Shown here: piece after piece, positions 43,986 through 55,980 of the stretch
Position numbering within the stretch: position 1 is the first letter of the stretch
Layout: each line of letters opens with the position of its first letter
DNA from: Durusdinium trenchii
Taxonomy: Eukaryota > Sar > Dinophyceae > Suessiales > Symbiodiniaceae
Assembly: GCA_963970005.1 (NCBI GenBank)
Contig: CAXAMN010022028.1
Location: 1-64,000 of the forward strand
Direction: 5' to 3'
DNA length: 64,000 bases
Notes under the pieces: generated by a model
Database searches by the model: none
Told to the model about the DNA's origin: nothing
What the model saw: the letters and a program-made list of their open reading frames with translations, nothing else
Program-made: the position numbers and the translations under genes

Positions 43986-44695
43986 TTAGAAACAACTAAG
44001 AGATGAAACAATCCTTAGCCTGTGTGCGTGTTGCAAGGTGGACCCTACATCGTTTTTTGAGGGAGTTGTACCAAGCCAAAGACCCCTAAAAAAGAGTTTT
44101 TTGGGATTCTGTGTTCTAGGGTTTATGAAGAAGCTAGTAGGTTGGAGGCCATCGCTAGTAGGTTCGAGGCCATTACTACTAACAAGAAGCTACTTTGTGT
44201 TCCAATGTTTAGGTCCCAAAGTTTCCCAAAGTGGGATCTTAGAGGCACAGTCTATTTTTTGCAGCAGTGTCGTCGTACTCCTTAACAGATGTGTTTTTTG
44301 TTCTTTCCAAGGAGTCGCCAAAACAGCCCGGAGATTTCCGGAGTTCCAGTTCGATGACCTATAGCTTACCGGCTTACCAGCCTTCACGAACTGAAACGAA
44401 TCTTCTCACAATCAAACCGCGTATGACACATGGATGTCTTTAAACCCGACGGAACCAGACGGTCACAGGTGGCGGGCTTCATCTATGTCAATTAATATAT
44501 GAATATTATAGTCAATTTTTTTTATATACCTATAGAACCTGGGTGACCTCTAATTAACTATTTGTCTCACCCAACCACCCCAAATCTGGTCTTGTTCCAT
44601 CAAAACATGGGTCATGTCTTGATGCACCCTCTTTTCAGCACCAACCCCATGCAGCGACGACCGCTGGAACCCTTTTCGAAGGAACGGTTCCCGTG

Positions 44696-44790
44696 CCTCG
44701 CGGCGCGTGCGACGTGAACGCGAGCGGTGGCTGTCTTCGGTCGTAGCGAAGCCTCGGCGGGGAAGCGGCGGCGAAGAGGTCCCTCAAAGG
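44696..44790 (+). CDS. Candidate charged exon
   Basis: Frame ASRRVRRERERWLSSVVAKP then a Gly/Arg stretch. GC-rich against an AT-rich surround, as for other exons here. An acceptor ctcttttcag lies upstream at 44639, so the exon could start there. Confidence 0.33.
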
Positions 44791-45477
44791 TGGAAATCCA
44801 GAGGGCCACCTGTGGTCTGTTGGGAAAGCCTGGAACGCCTGGAACGCTCTGCACGTTTGGAGGTGTTGAGGTTTCATAAGGCGTTTGGAGTAATTAAAAC
44901 TTGTGAAGCCCCTTTCACATCTTTCACCGTTTGCGGAGGTTTGCGGCAGTTTGTACAATTATCCCAGAAAAGGGTAATGTTTGCCATTTCTCGCCAGGTT
45001 CATCAACAAGGAGGCGACGAGTTTTGGGCGGTTTTGGGTTGAGACCGGTGGGAAACATTTACAAACAAAGACGCGATGTTGCATGCATGTAGATTGATAT
45101 GGAACAAGTATGAACAAGTCAAAAGGAGTCAGCAAGATGATGCTAGCTTTGAATTGGCCTATTATGTCCACATGATGTTGGACATGAGTATTTCCATGTG
45201 TGTCCTGAACGAAGTGGGCGAGGTTTTAGGTGAATCGGAATCGGTGAATTCCTAGCATTTACCAGTAGCTAAAGTGTGATGCATAGATCTGGGTTTGGGG
45301 ATTCAAACCAAACCAATAGTATTCAATTCAAAGCCCAAACTGTTTGGACCACCCCTTTTGTGACCCCGCCTTGCTTTTCTGCGCACGCTGGCCACCGAAC
45401 CCCACCCGCTGCCAGCCGCCCGGCTGCCTGGCTCGCGGCTGCCGTCCATGGATTGGAATTGTTACATGGATGGCTCA

Positions 45478-45551
45478 ATATGGTCAATGTATGTCAATAT
45501 AATTCAATATATATATATATATTGACCCATGGGCCCATACATTGACCATAT
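45478..45551. repeat. Hairpin with perfect 16-bp inverted repeat
   Basis: ATATGGTCAATGTATG (45478-45493) and CATACATTGACCATAT (45536-45551) are exact complements around an AT tract and a nested GACCCATGGGCCCAT palindrome. Confidence 0.75.
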
Positions 45552-46275
45552 GGTATTACATTGGCATACATTGACCCATGGACAGTGTTGTTGTTGTCTT
45601 CCAGTCCCATGGAACGGTCTGACCGTAGTCCCATGCGGCTCCCTGGTCCAGTCCGGTGGTGGGAGAACGAAGCGTCTTCCTCTTGGTTTTCCGGTCCTTT
45701 TGGTGTCCAGAAAAGTGAATCTCAATGTCTATGACATGGTCATCTCACTGCTTTGATTCCAGTGGCCTTGTGCTTCCAGTGGATGAATTATCCACTTCTT
45801 GGTGCACGTGAAGGAGACTGACCCAAGCTGCATGTAGTAATGTAGTTTACCATAGTTCACCTCGTAGAGGACACCTACTTAGCTGTGACAATTGAATCTG
45901 AATGAATCAAAATGAAATTCAGGTTGCCCATGCAACATCACGCAAAGCAAGTGTAGAGGTCAGATGAGGACTCCTGGGTCTATAATGGGCGAATTGCATT
46001 GTATTGTACAACCTCAGAAAAGAATGTGATCGCAAGAGGTGTTCAAGGAGTCCACGAAAACCCATGCATCTCCAATATCTCTAGTCCTATTTCGGAGTTC
46101 CCGATGTAGATTCCAGCGTGAACGGAGGCCCCGTTGCGATGCTTCTTTGCTTGAAGAATAAATCTAGATGTGTGTATCTAGCACGTTGGTCAAATATTGG
46201 AGTACAAGATTGCCCATCCTGGAAGGATTCAGATCGCGAATCGACCGCTTGTGAGGCTTCGGTGATCTCGCCCCG

Positions 46276-46345
46276 CAAATGCCCGGGAGACCCAGTTGCG
46301 GGAGGGACGGCTTTGCGACTGGAGAACGGTGGGAGAACTGGTCGG
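46276..46345 (+). CDS. Candidate coiled-coil exon
   Basis: Frame ANARETQLREGRLCDWRTVG then EL. Followed by GGTCGGGGTGAGG. Splice sites ambiguous; a second frame reads ALRLENGGRTG. Confidence 0.33.
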
Positions 46346-48231
46346 GGTGAGGTAGGCAACCTCCACTAAGTGGTGATGAATAATTAAGTGGCGATGAATA
46401 GGAAACATTCCAAGTTCCACTACAAGTGGTGATGAATAGAAACCCATAACGACAGACTATTGATGGAGAACCCCTTGGAGGGCCCTGGTCGATTTCAGTT
46501 GTTCCATGTGTTTTTTGTGTTGTTTTTTGATTCATTAGTGGTTGCCTGAGACTTGGACATGATCTGAGAGCTAGCTTGGCATCTACCAACCCTTTGGTAC
46601 AAGTTGTGTCTAATTGCGCTTGCTAAGAAGTAGAATCAACTCGAGCAAGGACACGGGATACATCTAAGAATAGTTTTAGCTGCTCACACGGCTCACACTG
46701 ACAATGTCCTGGCCATGAATCTCGGGTTTGGAGTGAGTTTTACCATGTTTTACCCCTTTGAGCAGGATGATCATGTGAAGACACATTTAGTTAGTATTGG
46801 CAGCCAGTATCATACTCTGCTACGGATCATACTTTAGGGTAATTGTGGGTTCAGACTCAGACCTTCGGGTTGCCAGTTGCCAGGTTGCCTCCTTTTCAAA
46901 TCCATTGATTCTACATGATTCTACCTTTTGATTTTTCCGGGCAAGTCGCATGATAAAGGATATATATATATATATCATAAGGAGATGGCGGAGAAGCATC
47001 CCATGATTTCCCACGCACACATTCCAAAAAGATCAGGATTCCCAGCCTCACTCCTTGTCTACTCCGATGTGTCTTTCTTTTCGCTTCCCGATGTCGACAG
47101 CCCTCCGCCCCTCTCCGCCCCTCCACCGCCCTGGCTGGCGCCCAGGCTTGTTGGAGTTCAAGGACCCCCTGCTGGGCAAGCAGGGGAGGTCGATGTCGGA
47201 GGTCCCCAGGAAGTGCTTCTTGCACAGGATGCCGTCGATGGAGTCTTCCCCCCATCAACGGAGATGTAAAACGGTAAAAGCAAGGGATTTATCATGATTA
47301 ATTGCATCGATCAACGTATCGAATTGGCTTTTCGGGTCAATCCGAGACATGTAGTGGTCACTCACGGGCGCCCTCGTGGCTGACGTCCCGTCACGACCGA
47401 GATCCACGTGGCGGGGAGGATGAGTTGGAGCCAGATGCAGAACCTGGACGCCAACTCTCGTGCATCTCCAACTGGTCAGAGGCCTTCCGTTGCACGTGCG
47501 GAGAGTATGTTGTGAGTTTGTGCAAGGGGTACCTGCAAAAGAAAATGAGTTGATGCTCTAATAAGAAATGTGAGCAACTTTCAAAAGGGCTCACCTCAGC
47601 AGTATGTATATATTATATAATATTATATAATATATGTTGCATTACACTAATTTAATTACATTACATACATGCACGTGGAAGAGTTTTGATCATCGCTCAT
47701 GTGGATCCAACTTCTCAAACTGCACCGTGTTTCTTCAATGCTGGGCATCCACGTCGACTGGGCATCCGGCATTCGGTCAATCTGAGGAAATCGATCGATC
47801 CGTTCATGCAAAGATCATTTATATTATAATAAGTATATATCCCAAAGAACACCAAGGGGTCCATTTATCATGAAATCTCTACTAGGTACACAGAGCATCA
47901 CGGAGCTAGCTACAGGTACCTGAGGCTCGGGGTTGATATGGCATGGAGATTTGATATGGCATCAATGTGTCAAAATCATTGATTAAGGTCTCTGAGTATT
48001 TCTGAGCATGATAGTGTTTCAGCCAACCCAACTTTCGAACTGCTTCTTTTGTGAGAGGGCCAAGAGGGCGAAGGTTCGGGTCCAGGTCCTCTCCCAAAGC
48101 AGCCGAGCCTCCACAGCCAGTCTTGGACTAAGATCGCTTCAGAGGCCCAAGGTAGGTCCAAGCCTCTCAAGCTCACCTCCTCCGGACGCCGCCGGAATGG
48201 ACGACATCGGATCGAATGGAGTCGAGTCCAG
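46346..48231. other. Mostly non-coding stretch
   Basis: Contains an AT tract at about 47605-47640. GC-rich frames at about 47050-47260 (both strands) and 47410-47480 (DELEPDAEPGRQLS) are exon-like in base composition, but no frame stands out. Confidence 0.35.
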
Positions 48232-48303
48232 GACATGCAGCTGGAGTTGGAGGAGGCGTCCCAGGGAGTCCGACGTGGCGCAGCCGACCGAAGTCGGCTC
48301 GAC
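48232..48303 (+). CDS. Candidate coiled-coil exon
   Basis: Acceptor gtcgagtccag, then DMQLELEEASQGVRRGAADR and SRLD. Heptad-like Leu spacing at the start. Donor unresolved. Confidence 0.45.
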
Positions 48304-48860
48304 CTTTGGGTTGGGGGTGGTGAAGGATGGATAGTCCTACCCAACACATGTAATTAAATAGAGGTTGGTGCTATCCAGAGGAATCTTTTGTGCAAAGACC
48401 CATGTTGAAGGCGATGCCGAGGAACTGTGCTAAGGAACAGGTGGATCCGGTTCTGTGCCGAGCCTAGATCCTGGTAGATCCGATCGAAATCCAAGTCCAA
48501 CTCTGCGGACAGTCACACCCTTCGGTCCCTCCTTAGCTTCACCTTAGCCCTCGATGCCACCTTGAGCCTCATCGGTGGCATCCGTCTCCCGGTCCCGGGA
48601 GATATGGCACCGGGTTTGCTCGTCCCCAGCGGTCCAGGTGTGGTCACACTTAGCATGGTTCTCGACTGGACTCTCGACATCTGGGTGGTTTATGCGGCAA
48701 AACGCCCTTGCTAAGGGTAGGAGGAATTAGCAAGCATCTTGGACATCTAGAAAGTTATCTCACGGTTTTGTTGGTGTCTTCTGGTCATTTGCCAGTTAGT
48801 ACGCAAAATGTTGGTCATGTCACATTTGACCATGTCCGTCACCACGCGATCGAACACCAG

Positions 48861-48913
48861 GTGAAGAGGCAGTTGAGCGAAGCGACCCAGGCCGCGAATG
48901 AGGCGACGGAGAG
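48861..48913 (+). CDS. Candidate coiled-coil exon
   Basis: Acceptor cgaacaccag, VKRQLSEATQAANEATE, then AG/GTCCAG as a GT donor. Both boundaries visible; a credible amphipathic helix. Confidence 0.5.
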
Positions 48914-49389
48914 GTCCAGAGTCACAGCCCTTCCTTGAGAAAATGAATCTTTTAAGATAGTGTATATGCCAGTGATATATATGTAATATATATATATATA
49001 TTATATACCGTATAGTATACCGAACATGAAGCTACAGAAATGAATCGAAATGTTCAACCTTCCAACATATCTCAATCAATACATGTTGGAGCTGATCTAC
49101 TTGTCCGATCTATATACAGTTTGGGGTCACAAAACAGTATATAGACGGAAAAGGAAGGGGCCACTCTGAGCGTGAAATTATCTATATATTTGGGAGCAGC
49201 TTCATTTCGTGCACGCTGTCCAATGTGCTTGCCCCAGCTTGATTGCAGCAATTTCTTGCAGTTGGAGAAGACATGAAGCAGCAATTTGTTCTGAGAACAG
49301 CTTTGGAGAGGTATTTGTCCCAATCTGGGTCTTCGGTGTTATTTTTTTCTTGGAGAGAAGTATATATCCCTGGGACCACGACCTGCCAG

Positions 49390-49462
49390 GCAAAGACTCG
49401 CGCCAAAGCGGCTGAAGAAAGGATGGAGAAAGAGGCAGGGACCGTGCGCAGACGAGTGGACG
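49390..49462 (+). CDS. Candidate coiled-coil exon
   Basis: Acceptor gacctgccag, AKTRAKAAEERMEKEAGTVR then RRVD, GT donor (GACG/GTAGAT). Strong helix composition. Confidence 0.5.
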
Positions 49463-49797
49463 GTAGATGGAGTGGTTTCTGATGTGAAGATCGACATCCC
49501 AAGATGTCCTGGAAAGAGGAAGATCCACTGACCAAGTGGAGGCTGTTGACTTATAAGTTTCCCCTCAAAATTCTAGGAACCAAATCATTAGTGCGATCAT
49601 TAGTGCGAGCGCTTCTTCAAGGAAGCTCCCCCTAATAACGTACTACTAAACCACCAAATGTGGGGGGAATTTGTGCCCTCGAACCTCTGCTTTCGCACTG
49701 TAGGAACTCTCCATGGCCAAAGACCGCTTGAATGGAACGGCCAAATGGAAGTTTTTGAAAAAATTGCCTCCAACCGGAAGAAGGGGCCTGAAGGAGG

Positions 49798-49897
49798 TAT
49801 GTGGAAGTGTAGCTCAAATAGGGAAGGACCCCCTGGAAGAAGGGAATAGACCAACACGCATTGGGTTGGGGTCTCCCTATTAAAATACGCCCGTGTG
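49798..49897. repeat. MITE-like inverted-repeat element, family 1, copy 5
   Basis: Left TATGTGGAAGTGTAGCTCAA then ATAGGGAAGGACC; right GGGGTCTCCCTATTAAAATA. Interior AAGAAGGGAATAGACCAACA closely matches the 24.2-kb copy. Confidence 0.68.
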
Positions 49898-50593
49898 CCT
49901 TTAGCAGATAACATCTTCTTGCTTGCCTATAGTGCTTCCATGTGCTTCCTGAAGCGACCGCATGCGGCTTTCAGGCATGTTCTTGCGCCTTCTGAGCATG
50001 GTCTATGAAGATGTTTAAAGATTTTCATTTGTGCCTAGTACAGAGCGGTAGCTTCAGAGTACAGTTTAGATGCAGTTTCCATTGGTCTCTGGAGTTTTCC
50101 TGGTTTTCCTGTCGCGTGGAACACCAGCATGAACACAAGCATATACGGCGAAACCGTGGAGCGCAAGCATGATATGTGTGGTTCGGATCCCCAAAGCTTG
50201 CAGTCTTTTCAACATTCAAACGAAGCAACATCCAAGCTTGCACGTTCCCTTCGCAAACACCGTTGCGCATCCCCATCAACCGGCCAATCAGTCTTCCATC
50301 AACACACGCACAGACGCTCGGTCAGTACACAAAGCAAAACGTGTCCCTTTCGCAAATACTGGGTTTGAAACCATTGGTTCAACAAAACAATCAGTAACAG
50401 TGAATGATGGGCCCTGGTCGCAGGCCGTTCCATCTCTAAAAAAGTGATTTGCTTGTGTTGCCGGCTGTTACAGGTTGACTGGGACAGACCCTATACATGG
50501 GTGCGTATTGGGGAGGCCCCCCCCAAACACCTCTGAAAACATCAAAAAACATACAAAATCCATCTTTTTTTCCAAGCAAACTACCAGCCCAAA
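49898..50593. other. Non-coding stretch
   Basis: No supported gene. The right-hand part may hold the 3' untranslated end of the minus-strand LINE remnant; no clear poly-A-like tail was found. Confidence 0.35.
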
Positions 50594-51614
50594 CTATCTC
50601 CGTTTGTACAAGACCCTTCCGGAAGTTCCACATGGTTGCCGCAATTTCTTGCTAATCTGTTGCCCTGCATAACAAACTCCCTTACAGACATTGCAGGTCT
50701 TCCGCGTGCCACCATACATGGTATGAGTATAATGCACCCCGCGGACACCACTCATCCCATCACAGCGGATTTGCATCAGAACCTCCAGATCACTCAAACT
50801 GTTGTATTTGGGCAACTTAGTACCACAACGCAAACAGCACAAACCCTTGACTGAGGATTCCCACTCATGGTCTCCAGCAGGATTATTTCTTAGAGACAAC
50901 AGGAAAGCATCCTTGGTGCATCTAGACCCACTTTTCTTCGGAAGTTTACATGTACTCTGCTGACGCAACCAAAATAGGCGTGAAACCTTGGATGTCCACA
51001 CCAATGTCATCAACCCATGTAGTGATTCCCTGTGGTCGACAAACCCGGTTTGTGTGCGCCATGAACGTCCACAAGACAACTTTGGATAAAACAACACCAA
51101 AAGGGCAGCCCTGCATGATTCCGCGTTGCGGAACCAAAGGGCGGGAGGCAAGCTCCTGGGCCTGCAGCACTCTGGGCCCTTTATGCACCTGTAACGTTAA
51201 AGCCAGAATAAGTGGGGGAAATCCAAGTTCCAAGGCATCAGCACACAACAACTCATGATTGATACAATCGTAGAAATTTGTCAAGTCCAACAGGATGCAG
51301 GCTTGCTTAAGCCCAAGCGTTTTGGCCACTTCTGCTTTGCAAAGCCAAAGTAAGGCCACCTGAAGGCATGTGGACCCTTTTATCGCCTGATCCCAAAAAG
51401 CATGCTCTTTATCGTTGAGCAACCAAGTGTCAACCAGGCTGTTTCGCAGCCGACACCACAACCGATACAAGGTATGAGTCAAACATATAGGTTGCTCAGC
51501 TTCTTTGTTTTTGGCAAGGCAACAAACATGCACCACAAGAAACTGTCCCGGCCATTGCAGAGATTTCTCAACTTCCTGAAAAATGAAAGCTAAGCCAGTA
51601 CCAAATCCATCCAA
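50594..51614 (-). pseudogene. LINE-type reverse transcriptase remnant
   Basis: The minus-strand frame 51614-50946 carries RT motifs: THTLYRLWCRLRNSLVDTW (early RT block), ILLDLTNFYDCINH (motif A), QRGIMQGCPFGVVLS (motif B, PQG-like) and TTWVDDIGVDI (motif C, WVDD). A second frame, 51151-50594, continues with a Cys-containing C-terminal part (CLRCGTKLP, CNVCKGVC), so a frameshift lies near 50950. The 5' part (endonuclease) is missing, as expected for a 5'-truncated LINE insertion. Not functional. Confidence 0.72.
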
Positions 51615-51682
51615 AATCCATTGGTTTATTGGCTCTATCCAAGAAAGTCATGGCTCTATCCGTCCATCCGAATCCATCGGAG

Positions 51683-51735
51683 GTGCAGGAGCTGCAGGAG
51701 CGTAAGGCCGCTGCACGTCGCTTGCTGGAGGAGCC
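51683..51735 (+). CDS. Candidate coiled-coil exon
   Basis: Acceptor ccatcggag, VQELQERKAAARRLLEE, then Pro. Resembles the exon at 1.3 kb (LLEEP). Donor unresolved. Confidence 0.45.
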
Positions 51736-51829
51736 GGCCGGCTGCTCTCTGATGTCCGACCAGCGAGGGGCCGGGCTACGGCTTGAATTCGTTATTCTCA
51801 GCAAAAAAATAACTAACACAAATCAATCA

Positions 51830-52660
51830 ATTGATTCATAGTGCCTTTTTCTTGTTTGTTGTCTTTTTGCTTTACTTATTCCATTGATTAATCATGTGTA
51901 TTTATTGTGTTGTTCTGTATTTATTCAAATGTTTCATACTGTGTTTGTTATTGTTGTGTCTTCAATTGATTCATCATGCCTTTGTTTTTTCATGTTTTTG
52001 TTTTTGAATTATTTATTCAATTAATTCAGCATGCCTTATTTTCTTGTTTTTTTTAAATGTATTCAATTGATTCATCAAGTTTATTTCTTGTTGTTTCTCT
52101 TTGATTTATTTATTCAATTGATTCGTTTGTGCTTTCTTGGTGTTGATTTTTTGTTTATCTATTCAACTGATTCATCATGCCTCTTTCTAGTGTGGGTTTT
52201 CTGGTTGATTTATTTATTCAATTGATTAATCATGTTATTGTTCTTGTTGTCTCTTTTTGATTTAATTGTTCAATTGATTCATCATGGCGTTGTCTTGTTC
52301 TTGTTTCTTTTTGATGTATTCAATTGGTTCATCATGGGTTTGTTTGTGTTCTTGTGTCTTTTGATTTACACGTTCCATTAATTCATAATGTCTTTTCTTG
52401 TTCTTATTCATTTTGATTTGTTTATTCAATTGACTGTTGACTCATCGTGTGTTTGTCCTTGTTGTTGTTTCTTTTGGTTTAAATGTTCAATTGATTCATA
52501 ATGTGTTTTTCTTGTGTTTTCTTTTTGCTGCTTTTATTGAATTGATTCATCATGTGCTTGTTCTTCTTGTTTCTTTTTGATTTGAATGTTCAATTGATTC
52601 ATATTGTCGTTTTTGTGGTGGTTCCTTTTGCTTTATAAATTCAATTGCTTCATAGTGTTG
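51830..52660. repeat. Minisatellite, about 16 units of about 53 bp
   Basis: The core TTCAATTGATTCATCATG recurs at intervals of about 50-60 bp (for example 51962, 52061, 52270, 52487, 52589), separated by T-rich spacers with TTCTTGTT. The unit contains the palindrome CAATTG. Strongly T-rich on the + strand. No coding role. Confidence 0.85.
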
Positions 52661-53092
52661 CTTAATCTATCATTGTCTCTCATTCATAATTACTGTGTGT
52701 GGCATCTATCATCATGCATCATATCATTCATTTACCAAGTATCATCATTTGTATGGTGCTCTTTGTTGGGCTTTGGAATTATCATCCAGCCTTACGAGAC
52801 CCCCATGAAGACTGGTCAAAGCTGAGCAACTTGTTTTTCATCCATCTGGTGACTTGTGGCTCGATGCCGGTGCCATCCGGTTTTTGCTGAACAGCTCCGT
52901 GAAGCATTGATTGAAATTGATAGGACCATTTCAAGACTTTTGTTTCAGTCTTCTGTAAGGTGATCAATGCTGATGCATTGATAATTAGATATTCCAGTCT
53001 TGGAGTCTTTGGTGACCTTGGATCACTATTTTGATCCAACTGGAGCCTCTCCGTCGCCTGCCACTCGCCCGTTTCACGCCTGCGACTCACAG

Positions 53093-53134
53093 GAGACTCA
53101 GCGCAAGCGCCGCTTCAAGGAGGCCAAGCAGAAG
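53093..53134 (+). CDS. Candidate coiled-coil exon, E-sized
   Basis: Acceptor gcgactcacag, 42 nt reading ETQRKRRFKEAKQK, then GC donor (AAG/GCGGGA). The same length as E and the same donor type as A-C in the array, the best downstream link to that gene. Confidence 0.52.
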
Positions 53135-54209
53135 GCGGGACAGGTCCAGGGTGTCCTTCATGAAGGTGGCAGAAAGTTGGAGTACTGTGGATCACTCAGG
53201 CGATCCGTACAAGTACCTACAGCCAACAGTTACTGTATGTAAAAGCTTCTGACGGTTCTGAAGCGCGTCTTGCGTGCCAAAGACTTGAAACCGCCAAAGA
53301 AGTCGGGTTGGAGGTTCTTTTTGTTCAGATTGAGGAGCTTGTCGCGGGTGAAAATTTGCGTCCAAAACCAAAGCACCTTTCTGGGTGCGCATCAGTTTGC
53401 TTCTCCCTATGAATCCTTGTAGGTGGGTCCCATGTTCCAGTTTCTGGATGGTCTTTGCGGGTTGGGTCAAACTCCCTTGGTCTTCCTGGTCGGGATACTG
53501 AATGAGTGTTGCCCTTGGCTTCTTGGATGTGTTGCAGTTCAAGTGTTCAATGGTGTTTGAAGCAGATTGAATTGGAACCTCTATTCGTTCTGGACTCCTT
53601 GGACTCAAATGTGTATTCATCCTAAGTATCCTCTTTGCCATGATGGCCACTTTGGACAACAGTTTGCACCACCTGCAGGTCCCAAAACAGTTTTTGTTGC
53701 AGTTGGAACTGCGAAGGGGTAAAAATTCACAAACTGAGGATGAAGGAAGATCAACGGAGCAGATTCGAAGTCCAACTTCATCTCTTCCATCTCCACCACA
53801 ACCCAATCATCACTGCTGCCCGTACCGCCAGGCTGAGGGAAGTGAGAGCCCTGCCGTGAAGAGCAAGGCTCGGTCCGTGGGACATGTGGGATCATGTGGC
53901 GATGGATCAAATTCCACCCACACCTCTTCAGGTGCTTTAGTGTGCTTTGGCAATTCCAATTGGAACCTAAGGCTCCATGGTTGGCTCAAGTCGCACAACA
54001 GAGTCATGTGCGGCTTTTGCACCAATAGATGTGGTTGTTTCATATGAGTTGAGCAAAAAACCTGAGCTGGTCATGTTATGTATTTCAGCATGACACACAG
54101 GTTGCAAGTTTCATATCTGACAAGCATTGCTTAAGGAGATGTGTTAGCATGCCACGCACGGTTGCGCGTAAAGAAGTGTCTCCTGTAAAAGTTTTATGTG
54201 GTAGCGGAG
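53135..54209. other. Mostly non-coding stretch
   Basis: A minus-strand frame (53806-53192) of 204 codons is open but motif-free. RQAEGSESPAVKSKARS at about 53830 on the + strand is exon-like but weak. Nothing else is supported. Confidence 0.35.
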
Positions 54210-54250
54210 GTAAAGGCTCGAGAACGATATGCAGCAGCACAAAATTTAAG
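54210..54250 (+). CDS. Candidate coiled-coil exon
   Basis: Acceptor gtagcggag, then VKARERYAAAQN. The upstream codons (VAE) are also open. Donor unresolved. Confidence 0.38.
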
Positions 54251-55496
54251 CAGTATAAGGCCGCCCACAAGGAAACGTTTTGCTATTTTGCCGATTTATT
54301 TTGTTATTTTGCCGATTTTGCTGGGCGTTGCGCCTGTCGCACGACATCCTGTCGCCGAAAAAAGGGGTGGCATGGCGGCGCAACAATCATTAATAGCGTT
54401 TGCCGAGGACCCCCAAGGACCAGCAAGGACCCTTGTTTGTGGTCCTTGTTTGGGCCTTGGGCGGTCCTTGGCTGCAAGGACTCGTTGGTTATCCATTGTT
54501 TCCTTTTCATCCCTGGAGTACTATCACTGTCATTTTTGTTCTTTTTATTTATTCCCATGTCCAGCTCTATTTGATGGGTTCTTTCTATTTTCCCTTTAGA
54601 CATGATTAATTCCTTTCATTTGTCTTTTAAAACATAGTTTAAAGGGAAAATGCAAGGAATCATATTAAGCTATATTTTTAAAAGGAAATAGAAAAGACCT
54701 TCCAAAAGTGCGGCGTTGAAAAGACCTTCGCAGTTCGCCGTTCGCTGAGCCGCGTCGAGCCGCAACCAAGCTCCGGGAGTTCGCACCCAACCACAGGGCT
54801 GAACATCTGGAACAACGAAGCGATTGTCACTACGACACAATTTGTTCGCATGACAAACGATGTCATGTGTCAAGAAGACGAACAGATTTGGGTGTCCCTC
54901 ATTCCTCATGCTGACTGCCAGCAACCTTTGGTAGAGAGAGACGCTTCAGCGTCCCAAGACAACAAAAACATCGGAAGCTCTCAGAGTGAAGACTGCCTGA
55001 TAGTGAAGTTGTCCATGTGATGTGATGCGGCGAGCTGTAGAACAGTCGAAGGGTGATCGGGTTGGTGATGTAAAAACTGGTGATTTGTCACTTGGGAAAT
55101 CTGGTGGAGAGTACACATAGAATGGATGTTTCTCATGTTTTCTTGATGAGAGAACTCACCCAGCACATGCAAAGTGCGTGACGGCGTTGCCAAAGTTTGT
55201 TGCTCAACTTGCCCATCTCGGCAAATGTGGGGAGGAGAGCAGCTCTTCTCAAGGATTCAGGGTCTTCAAGAGGCACTTTGATACGACTCTTGTTTCCCCG
55301 TTTCCCCCGAGAAAAATCATGTCTGTTGGAGGGAGACCGGTGCGTGTGTTTCCATGCTCCAAGATGAGTCTCCCGATCCATTTTGAAACTTCAAGTGCAT
55401 TTTGAAGAGTGCTGGAAACGTGCAAACTGTGGTAGGGCAAAACGCCCGAGGAGCCATTATATTATACATATATATATATATATTATGTTTATATAA
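54251..55496. other. Non-coding stretch left of the copia element
   Basis: AT- and GC-patchy with no supported gene. Ends in an AT dinucleotide tract (about 55460-55496) into which the LTR element inserted. Confidence 0.4.
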
Positions 55497-55609
55497 TGTT
55501 TGCATGTACAGCCCATAAATACTCCGCTAGAGTACTGCAGACACGTGACTCATGACGTGTTTTGGCTCAAGGTGAAAAGGCGTTCCGAAACGTCGAAACC
55601 TCGTTTTCA
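55497..55609 (+). repeat. 5' LTR of the copia element
   Basis: Begins TGTTTGCATGTACAGCCCAT and ends CTCGTTTTCA. Identical to the 3' LTR except for GT inserted in ACACGTGACTC. Very short for an LTR. Confidence 0.93.
55560..55571 (+). promoter_or_regulatory. Spliced-leader-like 12-mer in the 5' LTR
   Basis: TTTTGGCTCAAG equals the last 12 nt of the dinoflagellate trans-spliced leader (ending CATTTTGGCTCAAG) and is followed by GT, like the splice donor of the SL RNA. The 3' LTR has it at 62047-62058. Role unknown. Confidence 0.5.
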
Positions 55610-55935
55610 TGGTAGCGAAAGGGTCCGGTGAGAGTGACAGGGACCGAGCACTCCGCCTAAAGGAAGAGAGACACAGTAAAGTAGAAAGCTCCGAAGAAGA
55701 GGAGCCGGGACCCTCGGGAGCGGCAGTTCCTGCCGCCCCGAGCGGAGCAGGAGAAGAAAGGAGAGAAAAAGAGGAGGAGGAGAAGAAAGAGCCTTTGCCA
55801 GCCACATCAGCGGCGGATCCAGCCGCAAGCACCACTCCAGCGGTTGAGAAAACCGCAGAAACAACTTCAGCGGTTGAAAGGACCGCAGAAACAAAAGAAG
55901 AGGGGCCGGAGATCGGACGAACCGTCCGCAGTTGA
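55609..55935 (+). CDS. Leader ORF of the copia element, low complexity
   Basis: The ATG straddles the LTR end. 108 codons, acidic and Ala/Pro-rich with two imperfect repeats (AVEKTAETTS, AVERTAETKE). It lies downstream of the expected transcript start, so it can be translated, but several stops separate it from Gag in the same frame. May be an N-terminal part of Gag lost by frameshift, or an upstream ORF. Confidence 0.35.
   Translation: MVAKGSGESDRDRALRLKEERHSKVESSEEEEPGPSGAAVPAAPSGAGEERREKEEEEKKEPLPATSAADPAASTTPAVEKTAETTSAVERTAETKEEGPEIGRTVRS
55610..55622 (+). other. Primer-binding site
   Basis: TGGTAGCGAAAGG begins directly after the LTR's terminal CA. TGGTAGC is complementary to a tRNA 3' end GCTACCA, as in initiator Met tRNAs; the match weakens after 7 nt. 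Confidence 0.6.
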
Positions 55936-55980
55936 AAAGGTGCGAGAGCAGCGCCTTCAGGGGGTTGAGATTAGGGAACC

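Noticed and set aside
46911..47258. 115-codon minus-strand ORF rich in Arg and Gln
   Set aside because: Open frames exist on both strands in this GC-rich patch; no motif and no splice context decides.
51830..52660. CRISPR-like array
   Set aside because: Units are degenerate, spacers are T-rich and related to each other, and the setting is eukaryotic. It is a minisatellite.
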